Below are positions 49,678 to 58,483 of a stretch of 63,636 bases of DNA, in pieces. The notes beneath the pieces were generated by a model, which saw only the letters and a program-made list of their open reading frames with translations, was not told the origin of the DNA and ran no database searches. Both the position numbers and the translations under genes were made by a program. Within the stretch, counting starts at the first letter, position 1; the number at the start of each line of letters is the position of its first letter. Location of the stretch: contig SOJW01000045.1 of assembly GCA_004375895.1 (NCBI GenBank), positions 1 through 63,636 of the forward strand, given 5' to 3'. The stretch comes from Candidatus Stahliibacteriota bacterium. Its GTDB lineage: Bacteria > Hydrothermota > Tepidihabitantia > B3-TA06.

Positions 49678-51496
49678 GTTCGATCCTCCCGATCTCTCGG
49701 GGTTCCCACGAGTAGGGCGTCAGGGCGTTCTTGGCGTAGTCGATACGCACCGGCCCTATGGGGGTGTTTATACGAATCCCTGCGCCAGGTCCCCAGGCAC
49801 GGTCTTCATCACGGATGTTGTCACCATCACGTGCGCACATCCCTACGTCCATGAAGAAAGCAAAGCCTATCAGGTTGTTGAACATATACGGTGTGCGCAG
49901 CTCGAAGGAGTAAAGGAGCAGGAGGGTTCCATAGTGGTCAAAAAACCAAGTGGTATCTACTTCTCCTGTCACAGGATCAGGCGGGTTGGGTCGAAAGTTA
50001 ACCAGGATTGAATCAGGGCCAAGGGCACGGTCTGAGAGGGCACGAACAGTGCCCGAGCCCCCAAGGGTGAACTTCTCGAATAAAGATATATCCTCGTATC
50101 TCATCCCTGAATGCGGAGCGATCAAACCACCACGAAGCCTCCAGGCAAGGACGGCGTCAAAGGGTAAAGCAAGGTAGTTGCGGAACTCGGCGTTAAACCG
50201 CACAAAGTCGTTATCACCACCGAAAGGCCTACCCGCCCAGTCCGCATAGGGGGAAAAGAACACCCCACTATTGGGATTGAAGAAGTCATCGCGGCTATCA
50301 TAGATAAGAGAGAAACGCAGGAAGTTGGTTGAACCGGTTTCATCAAATGGTAAGTTTTTAGGGATTTGCCAAACTTGTTTGGCCTGCGCCGAGAGACCCA
50401 CCCTCAGTTTATCAGAGAAATCCTTCTCGATCCCCGCTTCTCCCCCCAGGATGTGAGTAAAGATGTTAATCGTGTCGCGGTTAAGGCGGTGCTTCCAGTA
50501 GGGTGAAAGGGCAAGTGCCAGTCCCCAAGGCAGAATGTTTGGATAGCGGTTGCGTATCTCAAAACCAGTCTCGTAGTCGCCTCGGAAGGTCGGGCTTAGG
50601 GTTACCTCGCTTGATAAGGTTACGCCGCGGTGGAAGATATTGAGATGCTCCCAACCGAGGGAAAGAAGAAGCCTGTCAGGTATGAACTCATTCTCAGCCG
50701 TCTGAACACCGCCGCCTACAAGCACGGCGTGCGTCTTGGTCGGGGTAAGTTGGAAGACTACATCAAGGGAATCCTCGCGTCCGGAGGAGACCGTTAGAAG
50801 GTTCATCCTGACACGCGAGAACAGACTGGTTGAGTAGAGAAGCCGACTGGCTCGGTCAAGCCTTGCGGCCGAGTAGCGCTCACCCGCTTTTAGTCTGGTT
50901 GTACGCAGGAGAAAGTCTGGATTTACCGCCGATGGGGCAACACCGCTGAAGCTGATGCTTGAGATCCACGCACGCTTTCCAGGAACCACACTCAAGGTTA
51001 GTTCTATCTCGGTCCCCTGCGTTGTGGTATCCATATTAACCACCACGTATGGGTAGCTGCGGTCCTTGTAGTAACGTTTGATGATGCGCTCGGTTTCCTG
51101 TTGTCCAAACAGTGTAAACGGAGATTTTTTCTTGAGGGGAATCTTCGCAAGGATAGCATTTTCGTCGCTTGCCGAGGCTCCTATGATCCTGATGCTTTTG
51201 ATCTTGAGCCTTCCACCTTCCTTGACATAGTAGATGAGCTTGTTTTTGGACTTATTGTATTCCGGTTTAATCTCAGCCCAAGGGAAACCTTGATTGCGGT
51301 AGAATCTTACCAGTTCTGACGAGTCAGCTGCAACCATGGGGGGGCTATACAGTTCATTGCGGCTGGTATAGAGTATGTTGCTGAGCCTTGAGTTGGAGAA
51401 GTGGTGGTTCCCCTTGAACCGGATGCGTCGTATGCGGCCCTCTCCTGCTCCCAGAAGTAGCAGGAGCGCAAGCAGCCTAAGCGAGTAGGCGACCAT
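49655..51496 (-). CDS. Omp85-family outer-membrane protein (BamA/TamA)
   Basis: 613 residues. Signal peptide (LRLLALLLLLGAGEG), POTRA repeats at ~20-95, ~95-175 and ~175-250 (IRRIRFKGNHHFSNSRL, LKIKSIRIIGASASDENAI, AWISSISFSGV), then the barrel with SLIYDSRDDFFNPNSG and the closing INTPIGPVRIDYAKN. The L6 motif, usually VRGY/F, reads GTVRAL after TLGGSG, keeping the Arg. Three POTRA domains and tamB directly downstream favour TamA, but if no other bamA exists in the genome it may serve as BamA. Confidence 0.9.
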   Translation of the reverse strand: MVAYSLRLLALLLLLGAGEGRIRRIRFKGNHHFSNSRLSNILYTSRNELYSPPMVAADSSELVRFYRNQGFPWAEIKPEYNKSKNKLIYYVKEGGRLKIKSIRIIGASASDENAILAKIPLKKKSPFTLFGQQETERIIKRYYKDRSYPYVVVNMDTTTQGTEIELTLSVVPGKRAWISSISFSGVAPSAVNPDFLLRTTRLKAGERYSAARLDRASRLLYSTSLFSRVRMNLLTVSSGREDSLDVVFQLTPTKTHAVLVGGGVQTAENEFIPDRLLLSLGWEHLNIFHRGVTLSSEVTLSPTFRGDYETGFEIRNRYPNILPWGLALALSPYWKHRLNRDTINIFTHILGGEAGIEKDFSDKLRVGLSAQAKQVWQIPKNLPFDETGSTNFLRFSLIYDSRDDFFNPNSGVFFSPYADWAGRPFGGDNDFVRFNAEFRNYLALPFDAVLAWRLRGGLIAPHSGMRYEDISLFEKFTLGGSGTVRALSDRALGPDSILVNFRPNPPDPVTGEVDTTWFFDHYGTLLLLYSFELRTPYMFNNLIGFAFFMDVGMCARDGDNIRDEDRAWGPGAGIRINTPIGPVRIDYAKNALTPYSWEPREIGRIELGFLQAF

Positions 51497-52424
51497 TCTT
51501 CATGATCTCGCGGCCGTCCGCTACCACGGTGGGCTTAAGTATCAGCCCGTCGAGGTGCACGTCAACCTTGACCTTTCCACCGAAGGTTGAGTTATCCCCG
51601 AAGGCAAGATGGATGGTGCCCATCACCTTCTCGTCCTCGAGCACGTTGCCGGTGATGCGGGCCCGCTCGTTTGTACCTATACCAAGCTCTGCCAGGTTGC
51701 GGCCTTTGGAACCTGCCGCGTCCAACATGCGTCTGAGCTTACCTTTATCACCCTTGATCTTCGCTGCACGTCCCCTCTCGATCTGGATGGTGATCGGCGC
51801 AGATAGCATTCCGATCCCTGCGAAGCTGGCGTCAAATACAACGACCCCTGAACTTTTGCCCTCCAGAGTTGCGATATATGCTTCTCCTGCAGGGAGGTTG
51901 GAGAACGCACCGGGTTTGGTAAGCACACCGGTATCCAGCCAGAATTTCCTTCCTTCAGTCACTATCTCCACATCGGTGCCCTTCTTGGTGGTGATGTGAA
52001 TCCTTTTTGCTCCGGCAAGTATCCTGGCGAGCTTTAAGGTGCGCTTGTGGATCTCGGCGTAGTCCGCACTCATGGTTCGTACGATCATCTCCTCGGTAAC
52101 GTCTGGCAGGGTCGCGCCGCGCGCACCGTTGGCGACCGCCTTGCGCCGCGCCTGGGTGTGCGTCATTGACTTGGATGTCGGCACCAGGAATACGTCCGCC
52201 GATCTCAAGAGATCGGCCACATACTTAGGAGGCTCCTCGGAGTGCTGCTTGCGCGGTATTATCTCGCAGAGAATCGCTTCGGCTCCGGCACCGACTAATG
52301 CATCAAAGAGGTCTGCGCCTATCTTCCGTTTGGGTTTGTCGCAGATAACTATCGCCCGCTCTCCCTTACTTGTTCCGAGACAGTCATGGATTATGGTCTG
52401 AATACCCTTCTGGTAGCGGGTCAC
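51477..52424 (-). CDS. M29-family aminopeptidase-like metallopeptidase
   Basis: 315 residues; GTG with AAGGAGG upstream. C-terminal half has LAELGIGTNERARITGNVLEDEKVMGTIHLAFGDNSTFGG, the M29 (AmpS/PepS, thermophilic aminopeptidase) signature, and the metal-binding HxD (VDVHLDG). The N-terminal half has CDKPKRKIG and LVPTSKSMTHTQAR. Shorter than typical M29 (~400), matching the archaeal/leucyl aminopeptidase branch. Removes N-terminal residues in the cytoplasm. Overlaps the Omp85 start by 20 bp. Confidence 0.8.
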   Translation of the reverse strand: MTRYQKGIQTIIHDCLGTSKGERAIVICDKPKRKIGADLFDALVGAGAEAILCEIIPRKQHSEEPPKYVADLLRSADVFLVPTSKSMTHTQARRKAVANGARGATLPDVTEEMIVRTMSADYAEIHKRTLKLARILAGAKRIHITTKKGTDVEIVTEGRKFWLDTGVLTKPGAFSNLPAGEAYIATLEGKSSGVVVFDASFAGIGMLSAPITIQIERGRAAKIKGDKGKLRRMLDAAGSKGRNLAELGIGTNERARITGNVLEDEKVMGTIHLAFGDNSTFGGKVKVDVHLDGLILKPTVVADGREIMKNGRLLA

Positions 52425-52448
52425 TTGATCCTCCTTAAGATCTAGGGT

Positions 52449-53882
52449 TCATTTACTTTCCTGCAGTGATTTCAAAAGTATCTCCCGGACGGCGTTGGGG
52501 TCGGCCTTGCCGCGCAGCTTTTTCATGCACTGGCCCACAAGGAACCCCAACACACCGGTCTTTCCTTTATGATAACGATCCACCACATCCGGATTCTCCT
52601 CGATTACCTTCCTTGCCGTCTCCTCAAGAAGTCCCTCGTCTGAAACGCTCCCCAGATCAAGTTCCTCCATAAGCTCGGCTGCCCCTCTTCCCTTATCAGC
52701 CATGGCGGCAAGCAGGTCCTTGGCCGCGGGGCGGGTAAGCTTGCCATCCCTCAACAACTTAATGAGTGAAGCCAACTCCTTTACCGGCACCTTGAACTCG
52801 GCAAGCGTCTCCTTGCGTTCGGCCATGATGCCCCGCGCCTCGTTCAGGAGCCAGGTCGATGCCTCTTTGATGGAAGCACTCGCCTCAACAAGCAACCCCT
52901 TGAAGTATTCCTCCCATTCAGGCTCGGCGACAAGAACTGCGGCGTCCTGCTCTGAGAGTCCCGCCTCGATCAGCTTCTTGCGCTTGACCGCAGGAAGATC
53001 AGGTAGGGTTGATTTGATCTCGGCAATCTCCGATCCGGCAAGGATCAATGGCGGCAGGTCGGGCTCTGGGAAATATCTGTAGTCGGCCGCGGTCTCCTTG
53101 GCACGCATAGGTTTGAGTTCTCTTAGCTTCTCGTCCCATAGATAGGTTGTCTGCACTATCTTCTCACCTTGCTCCAACCACTCTATCTGGTCTTTCACCG
53201 CCCGCTCGATCCCCTCGCGCACCGCCTTGAAGCTGTTGAGATTCTTGATCTCCGAGCGCACCCCCAGCTTCTCCTGGCCCCTGGGGCGAACGCTGATGTT
53301 CGGCTCGCATCGAAAGTGCCCGCGCTCCATCTCAGCGTCCGAGACGCCAAGCGATCTAAGCACCAATCTAAGTTCCTTGAGATAGGTGTCCGCTTCCTCG
53401 ACACTCGAGATGTCCGGTTCGGTTACGATCTCAGCCAGAGGCACCCCGCAGCGGTTGAAATCAACCAGGGTCTCGCGTGAAGAATGCACCAGCTTGCCCG
53501 CGTCCTCCTCAAGATGCAGTCTGCGAATCCTTACCTTTTTATCCATTCCCGGAAGCTCCAGTGCTCCTCCAGTGGCCAGAGGGTGCTCGTACTGGGTGAT
53601 CTGGTATCCCTTGGGCAGATCGGGCGAGAAGTAGTGTTTGCGCGCCCAGCGGCTCTCAAGGTTCACACTGCAGCCCAGGGCAAGGGCGGCCCGAATCCCC
53701 AGCTTGATTGCTTGATCATTGGTCTGCGGCAGGATTCCCGGCAGCCCCAGGCAGATCGGACACACCTTGGTGTTTGGGGCTGCGTCCACGTCCACCTCGC
53801 ACCGGCAGAACATCTTGGATCGGGTGGCAAGCTGGGCGTGAACCTCCAGCCCTATTATTATCTCATAGTCTTTCGACTGCAT
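52449..53882 (-). CDS. gatB: Aspartyl/glutamyl-tRNA(Asn/Gln) amidotransferase subunit B
   Basis: 477 residues from ATG 53882 (GGAG seven bases upstream, inside gatA). EIIIGLEVHAQLATRSKMFCRC, NTKVCPICLGLPGILP, GYQITQYEHPLA, HLEEDAGKLVH and DFNRCGVPLAEIVTEPD are all hallmarks; the C-terminal YqeY-like tail domain is present (TGVLGFLVGQCMKKLRGKAD). Zn Cys pairs CRC and CPIC intact. Kinase/tRNA-binding subunit of GatCAB. Confidence 0.96.
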   Translation of the reverse strand: MQSKDYEIIIGLEVHAQLATRSKMFCRCEVDVDAAPNTKVCPICLGLPGILPQTNDQAIKLGIRAALALGCSVNLESRWARKHYFSPDLPKGYQITQYEHPLATGGALELPGMDKKVRIRRLHLEEDAGKLVHSSRETLVDFNRCGVPLAEIVTEPDISSVEEADTYLKELRLVLRSLGVSDAEMERGHFRCEPNISVRPRGQEKLGVRSEIKNLNSFKAVREGIERAVKDQIEWLEQGEKIVQTTYLWDEKLRELKPMRAKETAADYRYFPEPDLPPLILAGSEIAEIKSTLPDLPAVKRKKLIEAGLSEQDAAVLVAEPEWEEYFKGLLVEASASIKEASTWLLNEARGIMAERKETLAEFKVPVKELASLIKLLRDGKLTRPAAKDLLAAMADKGRGAAELMEELDLGSVSDEGLLEETARKVIEENPDVVDRYHKGKTGVLGFLVGQCMKKLRGKADPNAVREILLKSLQESK

Positions 53883-55275
53883 GGGCAAACTCCAGAAGTT
53901 TTGCGTCCGCAAAGCGGGGGGCTGTGATCTGAATCCCCACGGGCAGGCCGTCCACCTTATCCGGGGCAGGTATCGAGATCGCAGGCAAAGCTGCCAGGGC
54001 CGCGGGTGCGGTGAAGATATCAGAAAGATACATGGCCAGTGGGTCTCGGATCTTCTCTCCCAGCTTGAACGCAGGTGTGGGCGCGGTGGGGGAGAGGAGG
54101 AAGTCCACTTTCTTGAAAGCTTCCTCGAATTCGGCGGCCAGCGCTGCTCTGTACCTCAAGGCGGTGTTGTAGTAGGCGTCGATGTAACCCTCGGAAAGTC
54201 CGAACGTCCCGATAAGTATCCTGCGCGTTACCTCGTCTCCAAACCCCTCGCCACGCGTGGCAAAGTAGGTCTCACGCAGGCCCAGCCTTTCGATTCTCCT
54301 TCCATATCTGATCCCGTCGTATCTTGCAAGATTGGACGAGGCCTCGGCCATGGCCAAAAGCTGGTAGCCGGCAACGCTGAGTCTTACCAGAGGTATGCTC
54401 ACCTCCACCAACTCTACCCTCGCCTCCCTGAACGAGCGAAGCACCGCATCCCCCATCCTTTCGTCTTCCAGATCGTCAAAACACTCCTTGATCAACCCGA
54501 CCTTTATTCCCTCAGGTATCTCGCCGGCAAGGTCCATCTCCTCAGGCTCGGCAGGATATGTGGTGGAGTCGCAAGGATCAGGACCGGCGATTATGGAATA
54601 TATGAGCGCTGCATCCTGGACCGTTCGGGTGATAGGACACACCTGGTCCAGACTGGATGCGAAAGCCACCAGTCCGTATCTTGAGACCCTGCCGTATGAG
54701 GGTCTGAACCCTACCAGTCCGCAGAACGCCGCAGGCTGCCTGGCCGAGCCGCCGGTATCAGAACCAAGGGCGGCAACCGCACCACCGTACGCCACCGCTG
54801 CGGCCGATCCTCCGGACGAGCCGCCAGCAACCCGTTCGGTATCTAATGGATTCTGAACCGGGCCGTAGGCCGAGTTCTCGTTCGATGAACCCATGGCAAA
54901 CTCGTCAAGGTTGGTCTTGCCCACAATGATCGCCCCTGCGTCCTTGAGTCTGGCAACCACCGTCGCATCATAGGGAGCGATGAACCCTTCAAGAATCCTC
55001 GATGCACAGGTGCAGGGCTTGCCGGAAACGCAGATGTTATCCTTGATAGCGATCGGGATTCCCTGAAGCGGTTTCTCCTCATCCGGTTTGCTGCCCGATG
55101 CGTCTAATTGCTTTGCCTGCGCTAAGGCTTCATCCAAAAATAGGTTGATGTAGGCATTGGCCTCTGATTCTTTTCTCCCTATATTGCCCTTAATCTCCTC
55201 TATGATCTCTGTGGCCTTGCGTTCCTCTCTGGCGATGAGCAGGATGAGTTCGGCTATGGAAGGTAATTTACTCAT
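53863..55275 (-). CDS. gatA: Glutamyl-tRNA(Gln) amidotransferase subunit A
   Basis: 470 residues. Amidase signature: catalytic Lys in IPIAIKDNI (~77), cis-Ser in GGSSGGSAAAVAYGG, nucleophile Ser in GSDTGGSARQPAAFCGL. Releases ammonia from glutamine or asparagine for transamidation. Starts on the gatC stop (ATGA) and overlaps gatB by 20 bp. Confidence 0.96.
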   Translation of the reverse strand: MSKLPSIAELILLIAREERKATEIIEEIKGNIGRKESEANAYINLFLDEALAQAKQLDASGSKPDEEKPLQGIPIAIKDNICVSGKPCTCASRILEGFIAPYDATVVARLKDAGAIIVGKTNLDEFAMGSSNENSAYGPVQNPLDTERVAGGSSGGSAAAVAYGGAVAALGSDTGGSARQPAAFCGLVGFRPSYGRVSRYGLVAFASSLDQVCPITRTVQDAALIYSIIAGPDPCDSTTYPAEPEEMDLAGEIPEGIKVGLIKECFDDLEDERMGDAVLRSFREARVELVEVSIPLVRLSVAGYQLLAMAEASSNLARYDGIRYGRRIERLGLRETYFATRGEGFGDEVTRRILIGTFGLSEGYIDAYYNTALRYRAALAAEFEEAFKKVDFLLSPTAPTPAFKLGEKIRDPLAMYLSDIFTAPAALAALPAISIPAPDKVDGLPVGIQITAPRFADAKLLEFAHAVERL

Positions 55276-55538
55276 GCCAGCAGTGGAGGGATCTTGAAGT
55301 ATCCGTCTTTGAGATACTCGGAGAGCTTTTCTACCTTGATCTCGTAGTCTCTTGGCCTATCGGGCGCACGTGGACATGGATAGGGAAACGTTATCTCACC
55401 TTCCAGGCTTAACTTCTGCAACTGTGCGAAGTAGGCGGTTATCCGCTCGAACTCAGTGCCAAACCGTTGCCTCTCCCCTGACTTGAGTTCTAAACGGGCA
55501 AGCTCGGCCACCTTGAGGATCTCCACTCCGCGGGTCAT
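55272..55538 (-). CDS. gatC: Aspartyl/glutamyl-tRNA amidotransferase subunit C
   Basis: 88 residues: VEILKVAELARLELKSGERQRFGTEFERITAYFAQL is the typical helical N-terminus, and the C-terminal FKIPPLLA matches the family's KVPxxL end. Wraps GatA and GatB. First gene of the seven-gene operon; no Shine-Dalgarno, with a promoter against the ATG. Confidence 0.9.
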   Translation of the reverse strand: MTRGVEILKVAELARLELKSGERQRFGTEFERITAYFAQLQKLSLEGEITFPYPCPRAPDRPRDYEIKVEKLSEYLKDGYFKIPPLLA

Positions 55539-55544
55539 AGCTTA

Positions 55545-55573
55545 AGTTTACCTTAGCGAAGGCTCTAAGTCAA
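55545..55573 (-). promoter_or_regulatory. Promoter of the gatCAB operon, leaderless layout
   Basis: Minus strand TTGACT (55568-55573), spacer 17, TAAACT (55545-55550), six bases, ATG 55538. Confidence 0.65.
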
Positions 55574-55593
55574 GGATGATCAATGCCATCCTT

Positions 55594-55693
55594 TTGTTTC
55601 GGGGTCCCCGCACGGCTGCGCCTGCGCCCCCGTCGGGTGTAGCAGACGTGTGGGGTGGAAGAATCTGTAGGGGCCGACCTTTAGGTCGGCCCG
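55594..55693. repeat. Inverted C-element and a D-element
   Basis: 55594-55640 (GGGGTCCCCGCACGG...CCGTCGGGT) is the complement-oriented C-element; 55666-55693 is GTAGGGGCCGACC/GGTCGGCCC, ending six bases before the stop codon of the propeller gene. Confidence 0.6.
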
Positions 55694-55698
55694 AGTTC

Positions 55699-57138
55699 TT
55701 ATTTTACCAGGATAACCTTCCGGGTAGTCATTGTATTATCCGAAGATGAACGGATGAAATAGACGCCCGGCGTCTGGGTGTCGCCCCAAATAATCGTGCC
55801 GGATGCTTGGCTTGCGTGTATCTCATCCACCTTTCTACCCGATGCGTCGAAGACCGAAGCCGAGAAGCCCTGAGGTCTGTCCTCATATCGCAGCACTATA
55901 CTATGACCGATGGGGGAGAGCACCTGCCAGTCAGCCGGCGCGTCAGCAATTGGTTCTTCTTGAACGGTCTCTACGAAACCCAAAGAATCCGTCTTGATGA
56001 GCCATAGATCGCTCGCTCCGGCACCATAGGATTCGGTGTCTCCAGCGATGATGTATCCTCCGTCAGAAGTCTGCTGCACGCAGTTCCCCCAATCGGTTTC
56101 CGCTTCCGTTTTGCCATAGGTTCTGTTCCATTCCTCATCACCTTCTGAGTCGGTCTTTATAAGGTATAGATCACCCCATCCAGGCCCGACGTAATCCCTC
56201 CCCCCGGTGATTATATAGCCGCCGTCAGAAGTTATGCTTACGTGTTCACCTATGTTCAGTTTCTCTTCTCCGTAGGTATGTGTCCAGAGCGTATCACCCA
56301 CGGAATCCGTCTTAAGCAACCAAACCTTGCTAGCATTAGATTCCGGGGGAGCGAAAGAAACACCGGTGATTATGAAACCTTTATCCGGCGTCTCTTGCAG
56401 ACAGCAACCGACGTGTTGATAATCCCCGCGACTGTGAGTGTGAGTCCATAAGCTATCCCCATCGGAGTTGACCTTGAACAAGAAGAGATCTAAGGCCAAC
56501 TGTCCTACAACTACGTAACCGCTATCCGAGGTTTCCGTGACATAATAAGCCGCGCCTGAAGTCTCGTCACCGCCATAACTTCTGGTCCACAAGGTGTCAC
56601 CCTGTGAGTCGGTTTTCAGTAGCCAGGCACGGGGGCAAACACAGCCTGTCTTAGCATAGTCCTTTACTCCAGCTATTATATATCCGCCTTCCGATGTCTG
56701 TTGCACACACCAAGCGTAGTCATGTTCATCTTTGCCATAGCTTTTCTCCCATAGCAGTTCTCCTTGTGAATCGGTCTTGAACAGCCAGACGTCCTGATCC
56801 CCTTCTTTCACGGATGTTTTACTCCCGGTAATTATATACCCACCATCCGAGGTTTGCTGGACATAGAGGCCAAAGTCTGATTCCGATTCGCCGTAGGTGC
56901 GTGCCCATAAGGTATCCCCTTTATCGTCGACTTTGAGCAGCCAGCAGTCACTCTTTCCTGCACCGAAAGACCACGTGCTTCCTACGACGATGTAGTTTCC
57001 GTCACTTGTTTGCTGAACAGACCACGCGTAGTCATAATCATCTCCGCCATAGGTACGCGTCCAGCCTGCCTGGATTGTCTGAGGGATGACGGCTAGCATC
57101 GCTGCCGCCAGAATAGAAGCTAAACACTTCCTAACCAT
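55699..57138 (-). CDS. Secreted beta-propeller protein with T9SS-type C-terminal domain
   Basis: 479 residues from ATG 57138 (TAGGAG seven bases upstream; the open frame upstream of it carries no site). Signal peptide CLASILAAAMLAVIPQTIQA. Seven repeats of ~52 residues, each of the form TSDGGYIIxG...DxWLxKTDSxGDTLWTRTYGxxxxD, build a propeller typical of secreted T9SS cargo. C-terminal ~80 residues (ASVFDASGRKVDEI...GVYFIRSSSDNTMTTRKVILVK) are the sorting domain. Substrate or ligand unknown. Hairpin GCCGG-GCGA-CCGGC in the leader. Confidence 0.82.
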   Translation of the reverse strand: MVRKCLASILAAAMLAVIPQTIQAGWTRTYGGDDYDYAWSVQQTSDGNYIVVGSTWSFGAGKSDCWLLKVDDKGDTLWARTYGESESDFGLYVQQTSDGGYIITGSKTSVKEGDQDVWLFKTDSQGELLWEKSYGKDEHDYAWCVQQTSEGGYIIAGVKDYAKTGCVCPRAWLLKTDSQGDTLWTRSYGGDETSGAAYYVTETSDSGYVVVGQLALDLFLFKVNSDGDSLWTHTHSRGDYQHVGCCLQETPDKGFIITGVSFAPPESNASKVWLLKTDSVGDTLWTHTYGEEKLNIGEHVSITSDGGYIITGGRDYVGPGWGDLYLIKTDSEGDEEWNRTYGKTEAETDWGNCVQQTSDGGYIIAGDTESYGAGASDLWLIKTDSLGFVETVQEEPIADAPADWQVLSPIGHSIVLRYEDRPQGFSASVFDASGRKVDEIHASQASGTIIWGDTQTPGVYFIRSSSDNTMTTRKVILVK

Positions 57139-57151
57139 GATAGAACTCCTA

Positions 57152-57247
57152 GTTTTTGCCGGTCGCCCGGCGTTTAGCACAAAGCCTGAATTTTTTCGGC
57201 TAAAAGACCACTTATTTTTATAATAGGCTATTAAGTGAGTATGTCAA
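57152..57247 (-). promoter_or_regulatory. Promoter and ~75-base leader of the propeller gene
   Basis: Minus strand TTGACA (57242-57247), spacer 16, TATTAT (57220-57225). The leader has a GCCGG/CCGGC stem closed by a GCGA tetraloop followed by AAAAACTAGGAG. No known riboswitch recognised. Confidence 0.65.
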
Positions 57248-57274
57248 GATCGGCCTCAGTGTGGTGGCATGTTA

Positions 57275-57302
57275 TTGACAATCTCCTAATCTTCGCTAGT
57301 CT
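57275..57302 (+). promoter_or_regulatory. Promoter directly at the GlmU-like ATG, leaderless layout
   Basis: TTGACA 57275-57280, spacer 16, TAGTCT 57297-57302, five bases, ATG 57308. Confidence 0.6.
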
Positions 57303-57307
57303 AGGGC

Positions 57308-58483
57308 ATGATATTCATCTACGAGGACTCATGGGAGAACTTCGAGCCGCTGTCTTTGCTTCGACCCGTAACCGAGACACGCTGCGGTGCCTTGAGCTTT
57401 CGCGAAAAACTTGAGAGGCTTTTCGGCGAGGATATCCTGGTTATCATCCGGGAAGAGCTGCTTGACCTTCTCTCCGAGTGCTGGCCCGAGCTGGCCAGGA
57501 ATGCCAACAAGGTGCCTGAGGGCCGCCACCTCTTCATAGCCGCTGGAAGCGTGCTTACCGAACCGCTGGCATATATCGATTCGGACGAACTTCTGGTTGA
57601 TGAAGCCGAAAATCTCCTGGGTTTCAGCACCGACTCCCTCTCAGGCTATCAAAGTGCTGAGAGTATTCAGGGGTTTCTTGAGGATGCAGATCTAACCAAA
57701 CACCGGATAGGGGGCAGACGGATGCTCTATCCCTGGGAGATATTTGCTTCCCTAGAGCTTGAGGTCACGCGTGACTTTGAGGGTGAACTTGCAAAAGGTA
57801 CGCTTGATCCCCACGCCACGGTCTACGGCTCAGCCCTGAGACTAGAGAAAGGGGCACGGGTCGAAGCAGGTGCGGTCATCGACTGCCGGAAAGGGCCGGT
57901 GACTGTAGCCCGTAACACACTTATAAAAGGCCCCACCCTGATTGAAGGGCCTTGCTATATCGGTCCTGACACCATCGTGGACAGCGCGAGGCTCAGAGCG
58001 GGAACCGTCTTAGGCCCTTGCTGCCGTGCCGGCGGCGAGGTCGAGGCTTCCATCTTCCACGCCTACGTCAACAAGCACCACGAGGGATTCATCGGCCACT
58101 CCTATCTGGGCGAGTGGGTTAATCTGGGTGCCATGACCGCCAACTCCGACCTCAAGAACAACTACTCCGAGGTCAAGGTCAATCTTCGTGGAGAGACCAT
58201 CTCCACCGGGCTTGTCAAGTTCGGCTGCATCATGGGCGATCACACCAAGACCGCGATCGGGACGCTCATCCCTACCGGTGCGATGATCGGGATATTTGCA
58301 AACATCCTGGGAGGCGGGCTCTGTTCGAAGAATATTCCTTCCTTCTCCTGGGGCGAGGCCAACGTTTACGAGCTAAAGAAGTTGCTTTCGACCGCTGAGA
58401 AGGTGATGCAGCGTCGAGATGTGAGCATGGGTGAAGCTCTTAAGGGACGCATCATCGCCCTTTATAAGGCCTATGTCGGTTAA
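57308..58483 (+). CDS. GlmU-like sugar-phosphate nucleotidyltransferase with left-handed beta-helix
   Basis: 391 residues. The N-terminal part (FEPLSLLRPVTETRCGALSFREKLERLFG) and C-terminal hexapeptide repeats (GPTLIEGPCYIGPDTIVDSARLRAGTVLGPCC... GHSYLGEWVNLGAMTANSDLKNNY...) match the GlmU-related family TIGR03991. Expected to make an NDP-sugar or to acetylate a sugar phosphate. Its start has no Shine-Dalgarno. A ROK kinase follows with an 11-bp overlap, so they may act in one sugar pathway. Confidence 0.82.
   Translation: MIFIYEDSWENFEPLSLLRPVTETRCGALSFREKLERLFGEDILVIIREELLDLLSECWPELARNANKVPEGRHLFIAAGSVLTEPLAYIDSDELLVDEAENLLGFSTDSLSGYQSAESIQGFLEDADLTKHRIGGRRMLYPWEIFASLELEVTRDFEGELAKGTLDPHATVYGSALRLEKGARVEAGAVIDCRKGPVTVARNTLIKGPTLIEGPCYIGPDTIVDSARLRAGTVLGPCCRAGGEVEASIFHAYVNKHHEGFIGHSYLGEWVNLGAMTANSDLKNNYSEVKVNLRGETISTGLVKFGCIMGDHTKTAIGTLIPTGAMIGIFANILGGGLCSKNIPSFSWGEANVYELKKLLSTAEKVMQRRDVSMGEALKGRIIALYKAYVG

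Noticed and set aside
57139-57219. preQ1 or c-di-GMP riboswitch
   Set aside because: The AAAAACTAGGAG end and a GC hairpin looked suggestive, but the hairpin loop and conserved core of both classes are missing.
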